From: Gnetum montanum | Taxonomy: Eukaryota > Streptophyta > Gnetopsida > Gnetales > Gnetaceae | NCBI GenBank assembly: GCA_015680685.1 | Contig: MNCI01002869.1 | Span: 1-25,597, forward strand | Reading direction: 5' to 3' | Length of the DNA: 25,597 bases | Part shown: positions 19,428 to 25,597 of the stretch, piece by piece | Position numbering within the stretch: position 1 is the stretch's first letter | Layout of the letters: each line of letters starts with the position of its first letter | The notes under the pieces: model-generated | Database searches by the model: none | The model's input: only the letters and a program-made list of their open reading frames with translations | What the model was told of the DNA's origin: nothing | Position numbers and translations under genes: made by a program

Positions 19428-20678
19428 TGTGAGATCTACCAATATGACCATACTAAGGGATGTTGCCTAATAATCTCACATCTGCAAGAGTCCGAGGTGT
19501 ATGTGTTCAACCAAAGACTTAATAGAAGGTAAGCACCCTGAAGGTTACCTTATTTCCAAGGTAACCCAAGGTAGTTCCACCAACCATTAACATATTATCT
19601 AAGTGGAACTTTACCACAACCTATTGGGCAACATCAGCAGTGGCAACACCCATAGTCATGGGGGATGCCACCACCTATACAACAATACCCTTACTGGCAA
19701 CCAGACCCATATGGCTACTACATGCAGTAGCCGGTTTCTCCAAGTGACTCTATGGGTCACGCAACCCCACAATGTCACTATCAAGCTCAGGAGTATTTTA
19801 GGACTCCTTCTCCTACAGAAGACATACCACATGCATACCATCCTCCGAATCCATCTGCCACTCATACGCCGATAGTTCCACTAGCACTTGCTCCAACAAT
19901 GCAAGGGGAACTCCCCACTCAACCGCAACAACATAATGCTACAAGAGCTATAAACCTTCAACCCACTGCTGGTTCTGACAACCGCACAAAGAGAAGACCT
20001 TTCTTCAGAACCAAAAGCCTAAACAAGCTCTCACAACCACAAGCGGTTGAGTCTGTGCACGCACCTCCAACAAATAAATCTTCGAAGCTCCCTTCAAACC
20101 AAAAACAGGGCTTAACGCATATGGCTATGTTAACACATACCGTTACTAATTGGATAAAGGTGGGCCATCTTCCCAGGAAACTCTCTGATCTTGGAAGTCC
20201 TTTAATCTATCTCCAAGTCACTGGGAACGAACCTCGTAAGGCTCTTCTTAACTCAAGTACCGGAGTCAACTTAATCTCACAAGAAATGTATAAAGCTTGG
20301 AACCTGCCTCCACTCAAGAAGAGTAATATTCAACTAGACCTAGCTAACCGGTCCATCACCATTCCCTTGGGATTAGTAGAGGACATTGTTACCACTGTGT
20401 GTGGTTGGTCATACCCAGTTGATTTCCTGATGATAGAAGTCAATAGTAACAAAGGGGACTTTCCAATTATAATGGGGAGGACATGGCTCAACACCATCAA
20501 TGCATGCCTAGGGATCCATGATCTTTCCTTGGAAATATCTAATGAAAATATTTATGGAAAGATTGAGAAGAAGAAAGTTCCAAGCATCACATATAGTGAC
20601 TCAGAGGGGGATGACATGGAGAAATGCTCAACATCTCCTGTATGCAACTGGTGTGCCCAAGAAACACAAATACAATAG
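19428..20678 (+). pseudogene. Zinc-knuckle-like and retropepsin-like region of the outer element
   Basis: A different frame from the preceding gag, so a frameshift lies near 19381-19428. It opens with a Cys/His phrase (CEIYQYDHTKGCC) and then a Pro/Gln-rich linker. A retropepsin-like domain of Athila style follows: SPLIYLQVTG, KALLNSSTGVNLIS, LDLANRSITIPLGLVED, YPVDFLMIEV, FPIIMGRTWLNT. The active-site Asp expected in the ALLDSGA-like motif is Asn here, so catalysis should be lost. The segment 19752-20678 is itself open for 308 codons, which is long for a dead element. Confidence 0.75.
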
Positions 20679-22870
20679 TGCCTGTATGTAGAAATCACAC
20701 AACAACAGAACACCCAATGGTTGATAGCTGATCAAGAAAGCAGCCCACCAACATGCATGGAACGAACTGGGGGAACAAATTTCACCCATAACGAAAGCAT
20801 AGATACATTGGAATATGAGTGTCACCAACTTCCACCCCTTAACCTGAAAACATTAATTAGGAGAAGTTGGAAACTTCTAAAAAATTCAAATCAGCACTCA
20901 TTATTTTGGATCTCTCCCTTCCAATTCAGTCATGGGAGAGATGGCCACCTATGCTGATCATTTGAGGCCCTTAGTTCTTTTAAGTTTTTGTTTTACACAT
21001 TTTTATTTTACACATTTTTGTTTCACACATTTTTGTTTTACAAATTTCCTTAACTTTTCTTGTTTCTATTTTACAACATCATTTGTACCTTTTCATTCCT
21101 TTATGTATGTGTGTGTGTGTGTTATCCATCTTATCAAGTTTGTCATTTAATAAGTGTTCTTCCTGATGGTATGAACTGTTTTCCTATTGATTGCTAATTT
21201 TTGGTTTTTACCTTTAAGTTATGATGTTAATACTAAGGTATGTTTCTTTTGATATAATAGGCAATGAGTCCACTTCATCCATACATCCACAAATTTCTAT
21301 GGTCTCTCTTGGCTTGGAACTGTACAATCCCTTCCTCAATAATAAGAACTATAACGAATTGGTGACTGGGTATTTCTCAAACTAAGGAAGGACTCAAGGA
21401 TTGAAAAGGGTATGACTTCAAGGAAACTTGATGCATTTGTGTTGGCCATTCTCTTGGGTTCTTGGATGCTTTCTTCTTGAGTTTTCTTACCGCTTCGACA
21501 TTACCCAATTATTGAGAAGCTAAGCAAATTAAAATAACAAAGTATTTTCATGGTGTGGTTCTCACGCATAAACACATAAAACAGAAAAAAATAGTGAGAA
21601 TTCAAAACACATCCCTTTGAAAAAATAATCATTTGGGCTCCAAGCACTAGTTATGGAACTAAAAATAAAAATGTTTCTTCTAACTAAGGCCCTTCTCACT
21701 TCCCATTCTCTCCTCCTTCATTTTGTTGGAATGGTGGTGGCTCTTGGATGAAGTTATTCTTATTACTTCAAGTGATTGGATTGGCTGAATGCATTAATGT
21801 GAAGTCACTGGATGTGGTTTGTTGAGGTCGAACTTAGAATGGGATCTACTAAGTCACATTAATCATTGACTACACAAGGGGCTGTATACCACCTTATTCT
21901 TAAGACCCCATTCCATTCTCTTCCTTCCATGCTTCTTTTCCCATCTATCACCTCATTGTCGGTTGTATCTATAGTCCATATCTTGGTGGATGCATTGTTT
22001 TCTTTTTCGTAAATTCTTGTGGTTAGGACTTTAACTCTTGTTTCAAATGACATTCCTAGAGCCTACGAACTCTTTGAATGTGGTTTTGTCAAGGCATTTA
22101 CCGCATGAACCTGCTTTGGGGAGGATCCACTGGCATTCCTATTTGGTACACCAGTTAAATTCTTTCCCTTAACATTTTTGCAATCCACTCCATTTTGTTC
22201 ATTTTCATCTTGACATCCATTTCATCGATGTTATAGTTGTCTCTTTTTCTCCATTTCTCTTGTTCTTTTTCTTTCTCCATTCTATCACTACCGGAGGTTC
22301 ACTCTTAGTCATAGTGGTCTGGACCCAATTTTTTTGATTTTCTCCTAATCCCTACACCTTCGGTAGTCACCACCATTATATCTCTAGACCCATATTAGCC
22401 ATACCACAACTTAGCCAATGGACCTTTCACCGAAACAAGGTATCCACTACATCGTGGTTCATTTACCCTTGCTAATATAAAAACTATGTTATGTGTGTGG
22501 ATGGCGATCATACAACAACGGATTGGATCTGGAGGGAACACTTGGAATGGATCGGTGCTAAAGCAACTATGCAAGGAACAAGATGGATAGCATGCTTTTG
22601 GATGGACAACAAAAGGCGCAATCTTGGCATTAGCAGCAGCAAAACTTCTTTCTCTCTCTCTCTTTCTCAGCTGCCAAATAAGGCTTGATGTCAAATGTAT
22701 AAAGTGTTCACTCGTGTTGTCGTCAACACCAGTTTTGTCATGTTCTGTAATGATGATCTATTCACATGTCATCCCATTCACCATTAGTTCCATTGAAGTT
22801 AATAATCCCATACCTTCCCAATATTTTTTAAGGAACTCAAGGATGAATTTTTTATTCATTCATGGGGGTA
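20679..22870 (+). other. Outer element between protease and 3' LTR, no pol genes recognised
   Basis: I searched both strands for RT, RNase H and integrase landmarks and found none. Short open frames (20721-20957 on +, 22395-22694 on -) carry no known motif. The stretch contains a 15-bp tandem repeat (20986-21045), a GT run (about 21108-21122) and a CT run (about 22647-22668). It ends in a purine-rich CATGGGGGTA (22861-22870), a plausible polypurine tract just before the LTR. Confidence 0.55.
20986..21045. repeat. 15-bp tandem repeat, four units
   Basis: Four consecutive 15-mers of the form TTTTGTTTTACACAT lie at 20986, 21001, 21016 and 21031, with one or two changes each. Confidence 0.85.
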
Positions 22871-22879
22871 TGATGAAAT

Positions 22880-22997
22880 GCGATATCGCATGGGCCGTGA
22901 TATCGTGTACGTGATATTGCGTCGTCCCCGCGATATCGCGTACGCAATGTATCGTACGCATTATCGCGTCTTTCTTGTCATATCGCGTACGCGATAT
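22880..22997. repeat. CpG-rich palindromes in U3 of the outer LTR
   Basis: Perfect palindromes: GCGATATCGC (22880-22889), CGCGATATCGCG (22929-22940), GCGTACGC (22938-22945) and an 18-bp one, ATATCGCGTACGCGATAT (22980-22997). They lie directly upstream of the TATA box. Confidence 0.85.
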
Positions 22998-23016
22998 TGT
23001 AGTCCACTGTCATTTC

Positions 23017-23025
23017 TATAAAAAA
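23017..23025 (+). promoter_or_regulatory. TATA box of the outer 3' LTR
   Basis: TATAAAAAA lies about 20 bases downstream of the last CpG palindrome. AATAAA follows at 23195-23200 as a candidate polyadenylation signal. Confidence 0.55.
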
Positions 23026-23745
23026 GAAGTAGCTCTCCTTTGTTTCTAAATCTAGATCTAGATCCTTAGCGAAACTCTAGTAGTTTTACCTCTCCAGAGA
23101 TAGAATAATTTCCATGGGCCCATAGTAGGAGCTCCAAAGTGTACAGATCTTTATTCGAGCAAATATTGTACCTGAACACAAGTTTCTGTATGGAAATAAA
23201 GATGAACTGTTGGATAAACCTTGCAGTGAATGGACTAAGCTAATTAGGATTTTAATTACTATTATTTATTGTTTATCATTTAAATGCTTTATTAGTTGAT
23301 TAAATCTCTCTCAATCCTTCTCCCGTAGTTAAGTGCATTCAGTACGACCACTTCAAGCACGTGCGTTACACTTGGTGATCCTAGTAACGAATAGTATTTG
23401 GTAATCAAGGTTGCATTGTTTTAGGGTGTGAACGGTAAGTGGGAACAAATGTTGTTGCTAGGTTAATTAAGGCTTAGTTAGTTAATTAAAGTTATTTAAT
23501 TAGTCTCTTCACCCTTTACCTCATTAGCATAGGAGATAAAACATAAAAACTATAAAAATCACATACCTCAGACTTACTTAATCATACAACCGTGACAAAT
23601 ACAAGTAAGTCTGGGAAAACAACGAATGTTTAACCTTAAGTGTTCCATAAGGCGTGTAGGAACTTAGTTTGCAGAGTTTGACTAGATTGCACGTGTAACG
23701 CTCGTATTCGTATGGTTGAGTGTAGGGGTACCTCACCACTCATCA

Positions 23746-25282
23746 CTAGACATATTAAGGTTCATGTCTGATGAGCCCACTACTAGTGATGATGGAGCAG
23801 GTGGTTCTAGTAGAGGCCCTAGGGGTGCTCAACTCTTATCCAAGATTTGGCATATGCCAAAGTTCTCTTACTACAACAAGAGTAAGACCCTCTATGTGTG
23901 CATACTTTATTCCAAAACCCACTTGGAATGGTATACTACACCAAAGGGTAAGTTCCCTCATGATTTTTTCATTATGTTCCTTTGCTACTAACTCATGCTA
24001 AGTTGCTAATTACTCATGGTTAAAGCCGAACTTAGAGTTGACAAGTAGGGTCTCCATGATGAGGAAGAGGTTCCTACCTTAACTCGTACCATCCTAGAGG
24101 TGTTCTCCTCTAGTTCGAACATCCGAGAGGTTGTCCTTGAGTATTTGAGAACTGATCTAAGGGATTACCCTACCTAGTACCTAAGGCCATTTGAGCAATG
24201 CAAGATCCATGATTGGCTAGATGAGGAGTGGGCTAGTGGTGAGCTCAACCTAGAAGAGATGCTTGTACCACCGCTACCTCCATCCCACACACCATTTGAT
24301 CCATGTAAGTGTCTACTATTTTGGCTCTTATGCTTGCTCACACATGCTTGTTGATTTTCATTTTGCCTTTGCATGGTGTTAACATTGTTTTTGCCTTTGT
24401 TGTAGTTGTAATTTCTTTAAGAGAGGTGATAGTGGTCATCACAGGCTACATTGAGGCCACCCTCATCATGAAATATGGTGATGTGGAGGGGGTACAACAT
24501 TGATTATGCCACCAGGCCTTAGAGGTGCTGACTAGTAGGCTCATGTGTGCTAGGGTAATGGACCTTTTCTTGGCCCTTAGCCCAAGCAGTCCAATAGCCA
24601 AAATGGTCACCATCATAGACTCCTTTAGTAGTGATGTTCACCACTTTGTCACCCATGTGCACGGTGTGAGGGTAGCTTTAAACCTTAGCAAGGCCTTCTT
24701 CATTGGCCTCTTTAGCTTTCCCACTAATGGTCTATTGGTCATTGATAAGGCCAATAGGAAGGTGGATCATAGAGGATAGATCGAGGGTTGGTTGGGGATC
24801 ACTCGATCTCACAAAGGCATCCTAGTTAAAGATGTGCATGTGCTTGAGGTCCAAGAGCTCTACCCTCTCTTTCGTGCCTATGCCTTCCCAAAGTTTCTCT
24901 CCCAAAGAAAAATCCTTGGAGTTGAGTAGGCACAAGTGATGAGGGAGGTGCTACATGAGGGAATGAGGTTCAACTGGGCCTCTTATATCACCAACAACCT
25001 ACACATAGAGATCACCAAGATACACTTCAACCTCTAGGCAAGGTCCCATGTACACTTTCCATTCTTTGTAGGATATCTACAAAGGTTTGTGAAGCTCCTA
25101 GTGGTTCAAGATAGTAGGTGATGGATCATGCAGGATTGTGAGTAGTTGTCTAAGCCTTAGGTTAAGCACATGTTCACAACCACTTGTGCATACGACTCCC
25201 TAGAAGGGATCGATGAGTCATACTTAGTGACAACCAAAGGTCTTTTGAAGAGGTCACACTATTCATATGATAGTGTTGGCAC
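23746..25282 (+). pseudogene. Decayed relative of the antisense seven-exon gene
   Basis: Three exon-like blocks align with the intact gene at 7766-11952. The first (to 23947, donor GTAAGT) resembles the second half of exon 2 (SSRGPRGAQLL here, TTRGPKSTHLL there). The second (24026-24304) matches exon 3 (LTRTILEVF / LARTALEAF). The third (24416-25282) matches exon 4 (MVTIIDSF / MIGIIDSF, ELYPLF in both, GIDES / AIDES). The intron between the last two blocks has the same position and phase (1) in both copies. At least eight in-frame stops (for example near 24050, 24173, 24502 and 24778) make it dead. The outer LTR abuts its 5' side, so the missing first exons should lie left of the window. Its function is unknown. 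Confidence 0.8.
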
Positions 25283-25597
25283 ATTTTTACCATTTCATGG
25301 AACAGGTGGACTTATTTGCAAATGGTGAGGTACAGAATCCTAATGAACTGAAACTGTTCAAGGAGGATTATGTTCTTTCTTGTAAAGAATTCTGCAACAG
25401 TTAATTAACCATGAAGTTGGAATAGAAATGAAAATGTTGCTGAATTGAATGTTTTGAAAATCAAGGGATAATGACATTGCAATTGGGAATGTTGGCATGA
25501 GGGTTTATCTAGAGTCAAAAGAAAATGGTGTATCAATTGTAGATATCTCTCTAGCTTATGATAGAGTAGCTCTAGTTACTTTTTCTGTAATAAAGTG
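25283..25597. other. Unassigned sequence at the window end
   Basis: Similarity to the intact gene stops after the block matching HTWDSLG (YSYDSVG here). What follows is A/T-rich with no open frame or motif I recognise. It could be intron, diverged exon or another insertion. Confidence 0.4.

Larger units (their letters stand above)
22871..23745 (+). repeat. 3' LTR of the outer Athila-like element
   Basis: The right end (23648-23745) matches the 5' LTR tail at 1-98. The left edge is inferred from TGATG following a purine-rich tract. The interior contains a TATA box (23017) and AATAAA (23195-23200) in the order expected for U3-R-U5. The left edge cannot be confirmed because the partner LTR is cut by the window. 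Confidence 0.7.

Noticed and set aside
22395-22694. 99-codon minus-strand open frame in the outer element, as a possible antisense extra gene
   Set aside because: No similarity to the antisense gene and no promoter or splice pattern; includes a CT microsatellite. Could be chance.

Overview
This window looks like repeat-rich DNA from a land plant nuclear genome. It holds three layers of retroelement-related sequence and no bacterial-style operons. The plant assignment rests on Tat-type and Athila-like Ty3/gypsy retrotransposons, plant-like TATA boxes, GT-AG introns, and transition-type decay in Gln and Arg codons. A large-genome lineage such as a gymnosperm is a guess; the species cannot be named from the sequence.

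Layer 1 (oldest target, 23746-25282, + strand) is a decayed gene fragment riddled with stops. It is clearly homologous to the intact gene described below and shares an intron position and phase with it. Layer 2 is an old Athila-like element on the + strand: 5' LTR tail 1-98, tRNA-Asp-like primer-binding site 100-116, gag 244-1059 continuing at 18442-19381, retropepsin-like region to 20678, and a 3' LTR at about 22871-23745. It shows no RT, RNase H or integrase. Layer 3 is a Tat-type element on the - strand inserted inside the gag of layer 2. Its LTRs are at 1060-2321 and 17212-18435 and a 5-bp near-duplication flanks it. The interrupted gag frame resumes exactly across the insertion. By eye the inner LTRs differ at about 15 of 225 compared positions, and the outer LTR ends at about 15 of 98, which agrees with the nesting order.

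Read on the - strand, layer 3 runs: 5' LTR (right), primer-binding site, leader, gag (from 16651), retropepsin, a roughly 5.3-kb cassette, RT, RNase H, a second archaeal-like RNase H, integrase, then 3' LTR (left). The gag-protease block and the pol block each keep a single reading frame but carry about ten stop codons each.

The cassette between protease and RT is the striking part. It holds a gene on the opposite (+) strand with its own TATA box (7501) and seven exons (7766-11952). All junctions are canonical and in phase, and about 960 readable codons contain no stop, although the surrounding element is dead. A 131-base N gap lies in exon 6. The product is unknown: a conserved core, a basic patch, a coiled-coil region and an acidic tail.

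The cassette is bordered on both sides by arrays of a 21-nt unit (7-nt leader, 4-bp stem, 6-nt loop, 4-bp stem). The stem bases change between copies while pairing is largely kept. A third array lies beyond integrase. Separately, a 10-bp palindrome, GCGTATACGC, and its variants recur in both LTRs, in the leader and in the cassette gene's first intron. The antisense gene, the covarying hairpin arrays and the dispersed palindrome together are the candidates for an undescribed system.
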